DNA of 64,000 nt from SVEL01 sp045126475 (lineage in GTDB: Bacteria > Bacillota > Clostridia > Lachnospirales > Lachnospiraceae), in assembly GCA_045126475.1 (NCBI GenBank), contig JBGVOL010000026.1, forward strand, positions 4,715 to 68,714, written 5' to 3'. Position numbers and translations under genes: made by a program. Below are positions 23,845 to 31,635 of the stretch, piece after piece. Each line of letters begins with the position of its first letter. Position 1 is the stretch's first letter. Under the pieces are notes generated by a model. The model saw only the letters and a list, made by a program, of their open reading frames with translations, was not told where the DNA came from and did not search any database.

Positions 23845-25206
23845 ATGGTATTCAGCAGTCTAAATTTTATATTTATTTTTTTACCAATACTTATCCTGTG
23901 TTATTATATTGCACCGTATAAGCTGAAAAACGGAGTATTGTTTTTTGGAAGTCTTATGTTTTACACAGCGGGTACGGTTACCCACCCGGAGCATCTGGTA
24001 CTTTTATTATGTGCAGTGCTGGTGGATTTTCTGGTAGGTATAGGTATAGAACGGTATGAGAAGTATAAAAAGATAATTCTTGGCATGGGAATACTGTACC
24101 ATCTGTTCTGGCTGTTCTGCTTTAAGTATGCGGGATTTGTATTTTCGTTGGAGTCGATTATACTGCCTGTAGGAATAAGCTTTTATACATTTCAGGGGAT
24201 ATCATATATTGCGGATGTGTATAAAAAAAGATTTCCCGCAGAGAAATCTATATTAAACGTGGGCGTGTACATATGCATGTTTCCACAGCTTATTGCAGGA
24301 CCAATCGTGACCTATCCGGAAGTCAGGGAGCGCCTGTACAAGAGGAAATGTTCCAAAGAAGGGTTACTTGAGGGGATTGGAATGTTTGTTTTTGGATTAG
24401 GTTTGAAGGTTCTTCTGGCAAACAGGCTCGGAGGGTTGTGGGAGGATGTGCAGACCATAGGGTTTGACAGCATATCGACACCGCTTGCGTGGATGTCCAT
24501 ATTCGCATTCACATTCCAACTGTATTTTGATTTCTTTGGCTATTCAGTGATGGCCATTGGTCTTGGAAAAATGTTGGGATTTAAGCTTCCTGTCAATTTC
24601 TCACACCCTTATATGAGTCGTTCCATGACAGAATTCTGGCGCAACTGGCATATAACACTCGGAAGGTGGTTCAGGGAGTATGTATATATTCCTCTTGGAG
24701 GAAACAGAAAGGGAAAGCTTATTACATACAGAAACCTTTTAATAGTATGGCTTCTTACCGGAATATGGCATGGAGCAGGTTACAATTTTATTCTGTGGGG
24801 AGCAGTATTGTTTGTGCTCATAGCACTGGAGAAAAGCTTTTTCGGAAAATTCCTTGAGAGGCATCCGCTTATAGGTCATGCATATATGATTATATGTATT
24901 CCTCTGACATGGGCTGTATTTGCCATAACTGACATATCTCAGATAGGAGTTTTCTTTTCGCGGCTGTTTCCGTTTTTCGGTCAGGGAGTATGGTCAATAT
25001 TCCGATATGATTATGTGAAATATGCGGATATTTACGGATTATTGCTGCTTGTGGGATTGCTGTTTTCAACAAGACTTCCGTATAAGCTTATGAAGAGGAT
25101 TAAAAGCAAAGTGATTATATTTATAATATTGACAGCCATATTTGCAGGGTCAGTGTACTGCATGTGGATGGGTTTGAATGACCCGTTTTTATACTTCAGG
25201 TTTTAG
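23845..25206 (+). CDS. MBOAT-family O-acyltransferase (AlgI/PatA-like)
   Basis: A polytopic membrane protein, 453 aa with about 10-11 hydrophobic segments. It belongs to the membrane-bound O-acyltransferase family: FWRNWHITLGRWFREYVYIPLGGNRKG, then LLTGIWHGAGYNFILWG with the invariant His309. Such proteins move acyl (usually acetyl) groups across the membrane for attachment to extracellular polymers such as peptidoglycan (PatA), alginate (AlgI) or teichoic acid (DltB). It is first of four same-strand genes: an SGNH hydrolase-like partner 11 bp on, then an ECF sigma factor and an RsiV-like anti-sigma. The context points to regulated cell-wall O-acetylation. The polymer is not shown by sequence. 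Confidence 0.92.
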   Translation: MVFSSLNFIFIFLPILILCYYIAPYKLKNGVLFFGSLMFYTAGTVTHPEHLVLLLCAVLVDFLVGIGIERYEKYKKIILGMGILYHLFWLFCFKYAGFVFSLESIILPVGISFYTFQGISYIADVYKKRFPAEKSILNVGVYICMFPQLIAGPIVTYPEVRERLYKRKCSKEGLLEGIGMFVFGLGLKVLLANRLGGLWEDVQTIGFDSISTPLAWMSIFAFTFQLYFDFFGYSVMAIGLGKMLGFKLPVNFSHPYMSRSMTEFWRNWHITLGRWFREYVYIPLGGNRKGKLITYRNLLIVWLLTGIWHGAGYNFILWGAVLFVLIALEKSFFGKFLERHPLIGHAYMIICIPLTWAVFAITDISQIGVFFSRLFPFFGQGVWSIFRYDYVKYADIYGLLLLVGLLFSTRLPYKLMKRIKSKVIIFIILTAIFAGSVYCMWMGLNDPFLYFRF

Positions 25207-25217
25207 GGGTGAGCAGC

Positions 25218-26144
25218 ATGAATATAAAAAAGACAAACATCATAGTGATTGTTTTATGTATCATATATGTGCAGGCGGCATTTATTGTGGGAAAGGCCGT
25301 AGAGAAAAGCGAACAGGAAAAATTGACACAGGATTATGGAGAATGGATGGATGAAACGCTTCCGAGGGATGAAGAAACTTCGCAGGCAGAAGAAGATACA
25401 ACCCCGGAGAAAGTAACCACACCGGAGGAAGATACAGCACCGGAGGGAGTAACCACCCCGGAGGGAGTAACCACACCGGAAGAAGACACCACACCGGAGG
25501 AAGATACAACCCCGGAAGAAGTCACAACAGAGGAAGATACCACAAAAAAGGATAACGGAAACATTTCTCCTGCTTCCATGGAAGATGCCCTGTTCATAGG
25601 CGATTCGAGAACCGTAGGATTGTCTGAATATTCAGGAATGACAGAGGCAACATTTTTTGCAGATGTGGGAATGAGCGTCTACAACATTGATAAAAAGGAA
25701 ATAGTTGTTTCGGGAATCGGAAAAGTATCTTTTGAACAGTTGATAAATGGAAAGAAATATGGAAAAATATATCTGATGCTTGGAATAAATGAGCTGGGCT
25801 ACAATCTTGAAAAGACAATGGAGCATTACGCACAATTGGTGCAGAGAATAAGGGATGCACAGCCGGATGCGGCAATATTTGTGCAGGCCAACCTCCATGT
25901 GACAAAGGATCGTTCCGATACCGATGCGGTATACAACAATTCAGTGATAAACCGGTTTAACGAAGGTGTGTCAAAAATAGCAGATAATGAAACTATATTC
26001 TATTTGGATGCAAATGTTCTCTTTGATGATGGCAACGGAAATCTGTCAAAGGATAAGAGTTATGATACGGCACACATTTTAGCGAAATATTATGTTCAAT
26101 GGGCAGATTGGATTAAGGAACAGACGGCATCAGCTTTACAATGA
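25218..26144 (+). CDS. Membrane-anchored SGNH/GDSL-family hydrolase or acyltransferase
   Basis: 308 aa. An N-terminal signal anchor (TNIIVIVLCIIYVQAAFIVG) is followed by an extracellular Thr/Pro/Glu linker of repeated TTPEE-type units (about residues 55-110), then an SGNH domain. That domain has the nucleophile Ser130 in ALFIGDSRTVG, the oxyanion block MLGINELG and the DTAH motif near the end for the Asp/His pair. Paired with the MBOAT protein it matches the PatA/PatB or AlgI/AlgJ logic, where the SGNH partner places the acyl group on the polymer outside the cell. Start at ATG 25218. An upstream GTG overlaps the AGGGGTG site. The low-complexity linker probably varies in length between strains. 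Confidence 0.87.
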   Translation: MNIKKTNIIVIVLCIIYVQAAFIVGKAVEKSEQEKLTQDYGEWMDETLPRDEETSQAEEDTTPEKVTTPEEDTAPEGVTTPEGVTTPEEDTTPEEDTTPEEVTTEEDTTKKDNGNISPASMEDALFIGDSRTVGLSEYSGMTEATFFADVGMSVYNIDKKEIVVSGIGKVSFEQLINGKKYGKIYLMLGINELGYNLEKTMEHYAQLVQRIRDAQPDAAIFVQANLHVTKDRSDTDAVYNNSVINRFNEGVSKIADNETIFYLDANVLFDDGNGNLSKDKSYDTAHILAKYYVQWADWIKEQTASALQ

Positions 26145-26177
26145 TGACAGGAAAGCCTGCAAGAAGGAGGTAACATC

Positions 26178-26666
26178 GTGCAGGATGAGAAGGAAATATT
26201 TTGCGAACTTATAAAGGAAAATGAGAAAGATATGTATTATCTTGCATTGAGTATATTAAGAAATGAACATGATGCGTATGACGCTATACAGGATGCCATT
26301 TTGAAAGCATATTGCAATATGGAAAGTCTCAGGAGCAGAAAGCATTTCAAATCATGGATAATGTCAATAGTACATAACACAGCTATAGAATATATAAGAA
26401 AGCATAAAGATACTGTGGATATAGATGATTTGGATGAACCTGACTGTAATGAAGGGACGGACACGGTTACAAAGATGGCACTGTGGGATGCAGTTAATAA
26501 ACTCAGGCTGCCTTACAGAACAATAGTGATATTGTTCTATTATCAGGGGATGTCGGTAAGACAGATTTCAAATATAATGAAAAGTTCTGCACCTGCTGTG
26601 AGAAAGCAATTGTCGCGGGCCAGAGAAATGCTTGCCACACTTCTGGATAAGGAGGATTTTGTATGA
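26178..26666 (+). CDS. sigV: ECF RNA polymerase sigma factor, SigV-like
   Basis: 162 aa with sigma region 2 (YYLALSILRNEHDAYDAIQDAILKAYCNM) and region 4 (LRLPYRTIVILFYYQGMSVRQISNIM, a helix-turn-helix). Start GTG 26178 follows AAGGAGG. Its 3' end overlaps the RsiV-like gene by 4 nt, the usual sigma/anti-sigma coupling. In Bacillus subtilis, SigV responds to lysozyme and controls oatA, a peptidoglycan O-acetyltransferase. Here the upstream MBOAT and SGNH genes could fill that role. The gene symbol is by family and context, not by tested function. Confidence 0.85.
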   Translation: MQDEKEIFCELIKENEKDMYYLALSILRNEHDAYDAIQDAILKAYCNMESLRSRKHFKSWIMSIVHNTAIEYIRKHKDTVDIDDLDEPDCNEGTDTVTKMALWDAVNKLRLPYRTIVILFYYQGMSVRQISNIMKSSAPAVRKQLSRAREMLATLLDKEDFV

Positions 26667-27559
26667 GACGAAAAGAATTTGATAAAAAACTTAGAGCGTT
26701 GGCATTATCGGATAATCTTCAGGTGCCTGACGGTGTAAAAATGTCGATTGACAAAACTCTTGAAGGTCTTCCTGACAAGGAAAAAAGACATTTCAAGGGG
26801 TATGCCATGAGAACGGTATTAGCTGCAGCATGTGCGGTATTTATCCTCTTGTTTGTCATGCCCAATGTAAGTCCGGCATATGCAGAGGCTCTAAAGGATG
26901 TACCAATTATAGGAGATATTGTAAAGGTATTTACAATACGTGATGATGAGTACAGTGATGAATATCACGAACTGAAAGCAAATGTACCGGTGATTGAAGA
27001 CAAGGAAAATGAGGCGGCAGCAGAGCTTATCAATAAGGATATTGCAGAGCTTACAGACAGAATAATAAGTGAATTTTATAAGGAATTGGAAGCTGTAGGA
27101 GATAACGGACACAGTTCAGTATATATAGATTATGAGATTGTGCGGGATACAGAGAGATGGTTCAGTCTGAAACTCAGTGTGTGTCAGGTAGCAGGAAGCG
27201 GTAATATTTACTACAGATATTACCACATTGACAGAAAAAGCGGAGAGTATGTAAAACTGTCAGACATGTTTAAGGATGACAGCTACAGACAAGTGCTGGC
27301 AGAAGAAATTCGCAGCCAGATGCGTGAGATAATGGAAAACGATTCCAAAAAAGTATATTGGATTGACGATAAGGGAATCGGATACGAGTTTACAATACTT
27401 GATGCCGACCAGGAATTCTTCTTTGATGATAACGGCAATCTGGTAATAGTGTTTGACAAGTATGAAGTTACACCGGGATACATGGGATGTCCTGAATTTA
27501 CCATGCCAAAAGAAGTATATTCAAATCTTCTGAAAGATGAGTTTAGAGACATATCGTAA
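26663..27559 (+). CDS. rsiV: RsiV-like anti-sigma factor (DUF3298/DUF4163)
   Basis: 298 aa. A short cytoplasmic N-terminus, expected to bind the sigma factor, is followed by one membrane segment (TVLAAACAVFILLFVMP, about residues 50-66) and an extracellular domain. The C-terminal part (KLSDMFKDDSYRQVLAEEI..., FDKYEVTPGYMGCPEFTMP) closely follows the DUF3298 domain of RsiV, which directly binds lysozyme and is then cut by signal peptidase and RasP to free SigV. The AYAEA sequence just after the membrane segment resembles a signal-peptidase site, consistent with that mechanism. It closes the MBOAT-SGNH-sigma operon. Confidence 0.88.
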   Translation: MRRKEFDKKLRALALSDNLQVPDGVKMSIDKTLEGLPDKEKRHFKGYAMRTVLAAACAVFILLFVMPNVSPAYAEALKDVPIIGDIVKVFTIRDDEYSDEYHELKANVPVIEDKENEAAAELINKDIAELTDRIISEFYKELEAVGDNGHSSVYIDYEIVRDTERWFSLKLSVCQVAGSGNIYYRYYHIDRKSGEYVKLSDMFKDDSYRQVLAEEIRSQMREIMENDSKKVYWIDDKGIGYEFTILDADQEFFFDDNGNLVIVFDKYEVTPGYMGCPEFTMPKEVYSNLLKDEFRDIS

Positions 27560-27615
27560 AAGCGTCAATTTGATTACCCTGCTTTGGAATGTAAATAAAA
27601 CATAAAATACTAACA

Positions 27616-27669
27616 ATGTTATAAAATCATAACATCGCACATTGACATTACGGTTTTTTATGATAGAAT
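27616..27669 (+). promoter_or_regulatory. Promoter and candidate XRE operator
   Basis: TTGACA (27642-27647), 16-bp spacer and TAGAAT (27664-27669) precede the XRE gene. Immediately upstream is the inverted repeat ATGTTAT (27616-27622) and ATAACAT (27629-27635), a plausible autoregulatory site for the downstream HTH protein. Confidence 0.6.
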
Positions 27670-27697
27670 TATAGTAGGAAGAAATGGAGGGATAATC

Positions 27698-28030
27698 ATG
27701 AATGAATTGTTAGGTAGCCGTATCAAGGCATTGAGAGGTGCGAAAAATTTCACACAAGAGCAGATTGCAGACCAGATTGGTGTGAGCAGACAGAAATATG
27801 CCCGTATCGAGAGTGGTGCAAATAGCATTACATTAGATATCCTTTCTAAAATAGCGGAAGTACTTGATTTGACTGTAGGTGATATCACAAGGGTACTCGA
27901 TGAGGCTCCGGTTGTTGCGTATCGAGTTGGAACCGAAGATAGTTCTTCAGAAAAGATATTTGATATGATTGACCTCTTTTATGCAAATAAACGTCTGTAT
28001 GCAAAACTTCAGCATAAGGACATGTCATAA
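27698..28030 (+). CDS. XRE-family HTH regulator (antitoxin-like)
   Basis: 110 aa. The N-terminal Cro/C1-type helix-turn-helix is clear (IKALRGAKNFTQEQIADQIG and VSRQKYARIESG), with a short C-terminal extension. It is followed 12 bp later by an ImmA/IrrE metallopeptidase, a common pairing in which the protease cleaves or binds the XRE repressor. GGAGG precedes the ATG. It has its own promoter with a palindrome. Known members act in phage or ICE induction, stress response or toxin control. No phage or ICE genes are nearby. Confidence 0.88.
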   Translation: MNELLGSRIKALRGAKNFTQEQIADQIGVSRQKYARIESGANSITLDILSKIAEVLDLTVGDITRVLDEAPVVAYRVGTEDSSSEKIFDMIDLFYANKRLYAKLQHKDMS

Positions 28031-28042
28031 AGGAGGTTACTT

Positions 28043-28864
28043 ATGCGGGAGAGTAGAAGAAGAGAAATACGAATAGAAGCTGACACATTTAGGGGTAAAT
28101 GTAAGCTAAGCCGCTATGGCATTATTGACTTATTCAAGGATTGTGAACGATTGGGATATAAGCTGTTGCGATATCCCTTGGGAGAAACAGCAGATTTAGG
28201 TTTTGCACTATTAAAGGACAATGATATTATAATTTTTACTAACACTTGTAGCCGATTGTCCAGAGAAATATTTACTTTGGCACATGAGATAGGACATACA
28301 ATACTTCATATGAATGGGGAGGCCTCTTTTATTGACGATAGTATCACTATATCGGGAAGAAACACAGACGAAAAAGAACAGGAAGCAAATTATTTTGCAG
28401 CGTGTTTACTGATGCCTGCGGATAATGTGAAGAAGTTTATAGATTTAGAGATAGCAGGTTTCAATAAAGATGGATTATCTGCACTGGATATTGCAAGAAT
28501 AATGTCTGAATTTAACGTAAGCTTTGATATGACATTAAACCGACTGGAAAATCTCGGAATAATCAATACAAATGAGAAATTGAAGCTTGACAATGAACGC
28601 AATGAAAAGAGGGTCGGAAATCTCCTTAAAAGTGTAGGTGGTAATTCGAAACTTAATGTTCCGAGCACAGATATTGATATTCCTTATGAGTACATTGATT
28701 ATGTAATATACAATTATAATCATAATGCTATTCCAAAGGAAACGCTTGAGCGCGTATTGGATTGTTACCACTTGAGCTTAGAGGATATTAGTGACAGGTT
28801 AGTGGATAATCAAGGTTGTGATGAAGAAAATCTTGATGCATTGATAGGAGGTCTGACAGATTGA
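28043..28864 (+). CDS. ImmA/IrrE-family zinc metallopeptidase
   Basis: 273 aa. The zinc motif HEIGH (in TLAHEIGHTILHM) and the downstream glutamate in EQEANYFAACLLMP define the ImmA/IrrE (COG2856) fold at residues about 60-170. A C-terminal extension of about 100 aa is unassigned. It probably acts on the adjacent XRE regulator. It overlaps by 4 nt the start of a broken third gene, so the original cassette had three cistrons. Confidence 0.88.
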   Translation: MRESRRREIRIEADTFRGKCKLSRYGIIDLFKDCERLGYKLLRYPLGETADLGFALLKDNDIIIFTNTCSRLSREIFTLAHEIGHTILHMNGEASFIDDSITISGRNTDEKEQEANYFAACLLMPADNVKKFIDLEIAGFNKDGLSALDIARIMSEFNVSFDMTLNRLENLGIINTNEKLKLDNERNEKRVGNLLKSVGGNSKLNVPSTDIDIPYEYIDYVIYNYNHNAIPKETLERVLDCYHLSLEDISDRLVDNQGCDEENLDALIGGLTD

Positions 28865-29192
28865 GAGCCTCTTTAGATATCAATGTTGAATTGAACAATC
28901 ATGGGAAGGATGTTTTGGAAAAGGTTGATGCCGATATTGCTTCCGGTAAGATCGAAATATATTGCGATATCTTGTGGGTATGGTTGACGAAAAAGAAACA
29001 GTTAAGGACTTTAACTCAATCAATAATGCTTCAAATCTGAATTGGGCATTCAGTAGCCAATTGACAAAGTTTATAAAACGTTTTTGGAATAATCCATACA
29101 GAAAAGAAGATACAGCATGGATTCAAAAGTTAGCTAATGAAAACGCCATAAATGTAAAGGAAAAGCTATTAGCATTACGAAAATTGATATAA
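28861..29192 (+). pseudogene. Broken third gene of the XRE-ImmA cassette
   Basis: Starting at TTG 28861, overlapping the immA stop, one frame reads LDINVELNNHGKDVLEKVDADIASGKIEIYC and then runs into a non-native tail that stops at 29038. A second frame opens around 28962 and continues LVGMVDEKETVKDFNSIN... to 29192 with native-looking codons. The two join as one protein of about 110 aa if one frameshift occurred near 28955-28975. I do not recognise the family. A toxin or effector role is possible from position only. Confidence 0.55.
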
Positions 29193-29241
29193 TATAAAAA
29201 AATTGCGTTGACTTGTTAAAAATAATTCAGAGGAGATAAGG

Positions 29242-31122
29242 GTGGCAGATAAGAACCGGATAGAAATAAAAAATTCAAATTCATGGTATTTTCATGATTT
29301 ATTGGGCAGGCTGCTACAGACCCATGGGGTGTCGGGCAGTGAAATATGTGAAGGTCTCTGCTCAGTGAGTATGATGAGCAGAATAATTGCAGGGGAGAGA
29401 ATTCCCGGCAAGATGATGAGAGACCGTCTGATAGAACGGTTGGGAGTTGCTGACGTAAGAAATGAAAACTTTTTAGCATACGATGAGCATGAGAGATGGA
29501 AGTACAGACAGCAGATAATTAAGAGCATCGATGATGAAGAGTATGACAGTGCGGCAGAGCTTCTTGAAAAATACGTTGAAAATAAATTCGAGAATAATGT
29601 TGAAAAGCAGTTTTACATAAACATGAAGATTCAGATTATGATAAATCAGGGTGGGAACAGCGAAGAAATCGGAGAGCTGCTAAAAGAGGCAGTATTGCTT
29701 ACCGTACCTGATATAGATAACAGGAATATAGGTGAACTGCGCCTTTCCGTAAAGGAACTGGACTTAATTCTGGAATATGAAAAATACATGCATGCAGATA
29801 AACTTGCGGATAGATGTGAAGAAATTATATCATATGTAAATAGTGCAGATATGGATACTCAGTCAAGGGCAAAAATAATACCTAAAGTAATGTATTATCA
29901 GTGTGAAGCCATGAGGAAGCAGGAATCTCCAGACTATCATCAAATGTTAAAAAGATGTAATCAGGGAATTGAAAGTCTGAGAGATTCCGCGAAAATGTAT
30001 TATATGTGGGAGTTACTGAAAGAAAGAGACTTAATATATGCACAGTGGATTAAACTTCTTGAGTGTGCAGGAGATGTGGACAAGGCAGAGAGATTTCGTG
30101 TTTTGCAGAGGGAGAATACGAGGTGGGCAGAAGTTATTGAGGATATCTACATGCAGTGCGGAGTTGAACCGCAGATGAAAAATAACTGCCACTTGTATTT
30201 TCAGCAGGCAGTATACTGTATAAATGATGTGATAAGATGCAGAAGAGAAATGATGGGACTCAGCAAAAAGGAGCTTAGTGAGGGAATATGTGATGAGAGA
30301 ACCATAGGACGTGTGGAGAATCACAAGACTAAGATACAGATGGCAATTGTAAAGCAGATATTTGAAAGACTGAATTTGGCAGGAGAATATCAGAGAGTCG
30401 ATATAGTTACAGATAATCCTGATATGTTAAAGGTGTTGGAAAGAGTAGTCAGATATAGTAACAACTATGACTATGAAGATGAATGGAAATGTCTTGATGA
30501 ACTTGAGGCATCTATAGATATGGATATACCATTAAACAGGCAGTTTATAAAAAGGCAGAGGGCATTAAATAGGTATTATGCAGGGGAAACTGGAAAAGAT
30601 GAGGCAGTGCAACAGGTTTTAGAGGCCTTGGAGTATACAATATGTTTTGAATCATTAATGAAGAGCAATGAATTAGTGTTAACAGTAGGAGAGAGCACCT
30701 GTATCTACCAGTTAGCAATATTGACAGGAAAGAAATATATAAATAAGTATTTTGATTTTTTGAAACAGCTATGTGAGCAGTATGAACAAAGCGAAACGGT
30801 TGGAGAACATATTGGAAGATATGAGCTGATTATGACCGCAGTAGCAAGTGTGTTAGGGAATATCGATAATTTTGAAGAATCAGATGCCCTAAGTAGAAAA
30901 ATAACATATTTTAGTGTTCGATACAGAAGGATGAACATACTTCATAAAAACATTTACTGCATTGCATGGAATTATAATGAACGCAAACTCAAAGGAATTG
31001 CAGTTGCGAATACCTTTGAGTTTGATAAATTGCTAGATAAATGTGTTTTGTTAAGTCATCTTACAAAATCATCTCATTATGAAAGGTTTTATAAAGATAA
31101 GATAAATAAACTTGTGAGATAA
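29242..31122 (+). CDS. RRNPP-like peptide-responsive regulator with two HTH segments
   Basis: A 626-aa cytosolic protein. An N-terminal helix-turn-helix-like segment (about 18-68: LLQTHGVSGSEICEGLCSVS, then MMSRIIAGERIPG) leads into a long helical region with TPR-like character. A second HTH-like segment (about 325-378: CRREMMGLSKKELSEGICDE, then RTIGRVENHKTKIQ) precedes more helical repeats. HTH plus TPR is the layout of RRNPP regulators (Rgg, PlcR, PrgX), which bind exported and re-imported peptides. Start GTG after GAGGAGATAAG. Next to it are a convergent 52-aa pro-peptide gene and a RiPP locus. Control of that locus is inferred. Confidence 0.75.
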   Translation: MADKNRIEIKNSNSWYFHDLLGRLLQTHGVSGSEICEGLCSVSMMSRIIAGERIPGKMMRDRLIERLGVADVRNENFLAYDEHERWKYRQQIIKSIDDEEYDSAAELLEKYVENKFENNVEKQFYINMKIQIMINQGGNSEEIGELLKEAVLLTVPDIDNRNIGELRLSVKELDLILEYEKYMHADKLADRCEEIISYVNSADMDTQSRAKIIPKVMYYQCEAMRKQESPDYHQMLKRCNQGIESLRDSAKMYYMWELLKERDLIYAQWIKLLECAGDVDKAERFRVLQRENTRWAEVIEDIYMQCGVEPQMKNNCHLYFQQAVYCINDVIRCRREMMGLSKKELSEGICDERTIGRVENHKTKIQMAIVKQIFERLNLAGEYQRVDIVTDNPDMLKVLERVVRYSNNYDYEDEWKCLDELEASIDMDIPLNRQFIKRQRALNRYYAGETGKDEAVQQVLEALEYTICFESLMKSNELVLTVGESTCIYQLAILTGKKYINKYFDFLKQLCEQYEQSETVGEHIGRYELIMTAVASVLGNIDNFEESDALSRKITYFSVRYRRMNILHKNIYCIAWNYNERKLKGIAVANTFEFDKLLDKCVLLSHLTKSSHYERFYKDKINKLVR

Positions 31123-31127
31123 ATAAA

Positions 31128-31286
31128 TTAATTATACTCTTGAACGAAATCATCACTATCATCTAAAACAGAAATAGGATTTTCTTCCTGTGGAATAGAA
31201 TGAATACTTTTTAGTGTTAAACAGTTTATACAAAGTAAGGTTGAACATATTAATGTCATTAATGATTTGATTAGTGTTTTTTTCAT
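31128..31286 (-). CDS. Putative signalling pro-peptide (PapR/Phr-like), 52 aa
   Basis: Short secreted-type peptide: Lys-rich start (MKKTLIKS), a hydrophobic core (LMTLICSTLLCINCLTL), then a polar acidic tail ending DDFVQEYN. This is the layout of RRNPP pro-peptides such as PapR, whose active pheromone is the C-terminal few residues. The ATG at 31286 has AAGGAGA 8 nt upstream. A longer reading frame upstream has no ribosome site. It converges on the RRNPP-like gene with a 5-bp gap and is transcribed from the dyad promoter shared with the RiPP precursor. A small lipoprotein or lysis-type peptide is the main alternative, since a Cys lies in the hydrophobic segment. Confidence 0.6.
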   Translation of the reverse strand: MKKTLIKSLMTLICSTLLCINCLTLKSIHSIPQEENPISVLDDSDDFVQEYN

Positions 31287-31322
31287 TAGAATAATCTCCT
31301 TCTTATGTGTTTTTACGAGAGC

Positions 31323-31429
31323 AGTATATAGTGATGAACAAGTAAAAACAATAGCCAGAGTTGTCAATAAAGAAGTTATATTGATTGACAGCTTTGGCTA
31401 TTGTTGATTGGTTTGGTGGATGATAGTAT
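31323..31429. promoter_or_regulatory. Divergent dyad promoter of pro-peptide and RiPP genes
   Basis: Two 22-nt arms (31347-31368 and 31384-31405) are inverted copies matching at 20 of 22 positions, with 15 bp between. Each outward arm end (CTATTGTT) forms the start of a -35 box. Rightward: TTGTTG (31401-31406), 17 bp, TAGTAT (31424-31429). Leftward: TTGTTT (31346-31351), 17 bp, TATACT (31323-31328). Weak -35 boxes overlapped by the operator suggest an activator-dependent pair. The likely binder is the 29242 regulator. Confidence 0.7.
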
Positions 31430-31475
31430 ACGAATACAGGGTGTTGCCTTGAATAAAAATAAGGAGGATAAATTC

Positions 31476-31586
31476 ATGACAGTAATTTGTGAGAAGAAAA
31501 CATCTTTAGAAGAAATGTTAGATGTTTTTGGATGTGCAGCTACAGCGTCTAATCGTAATTGTGCACTCATTTGTATTGCAGCATAG
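31476..31586 (+). CDS. RiPP precursor peptide, 36 aa, Cys-containing
   Basis: The leader-like part is polar (VICEKKTSLEEMLDV) and the C-terminal core is small-residue and Cys rich (FGCAATASNRNCALICIAA, cysteines at 20, 28 and 32). It directly precedes a radical SAM/SPASM enzyme and an ABC exporter, the context of sactipeptides, ranthipeptides and other RaS-RiPPs. The ATG at 31476 has GGAGG 9 nt upstream. An in-frame upstream ATG (31401) lies inside the promoter and is rejected. Leader/core boundary, number of bridges and activity are unknown. It is too short for most gene callers. Confidence 0.8.
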   Translation: MTVICEKKTSLEEMLDVFGCAATASNRNCALICIAA

Positions 31587-31598
31587 ACATTAAATTAA

Positions 31599-31620
31599 AG
31601 GGAGCTTTGGCTCCCTGATT
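31599..31620 (+). terminator. Partial terminator between RiPP precursor and maturase
   Basis: The perfect 7-bp stem AGGGAGC-tttg-GCTCCCT (31599-31616) is followed by GATTTTA, a weak U-tract, 13 bp after the precursor stop. Such leaky terminators are common after RiPP precursors and would give more precursor mRNA than maturase mRNA. Confidence 0.65.
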
Positions 31621-31635
31621 TTATGGAGAAAGATT

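Noticed and set aside
25282..25597. Antisense ORFs opposite the TTPEE linker
   Set aside because: Generated by the repeat. Codon use and composition are not protein-like, and the sense gene is well supported.
31401..31475. 25-residue longer form of the RiPP precursor
   Set aside because: The extra codons overlap the -35/-10 region and lack a ribosome site, and GGAGG at 31462-31466 fits the ATG at 31476.
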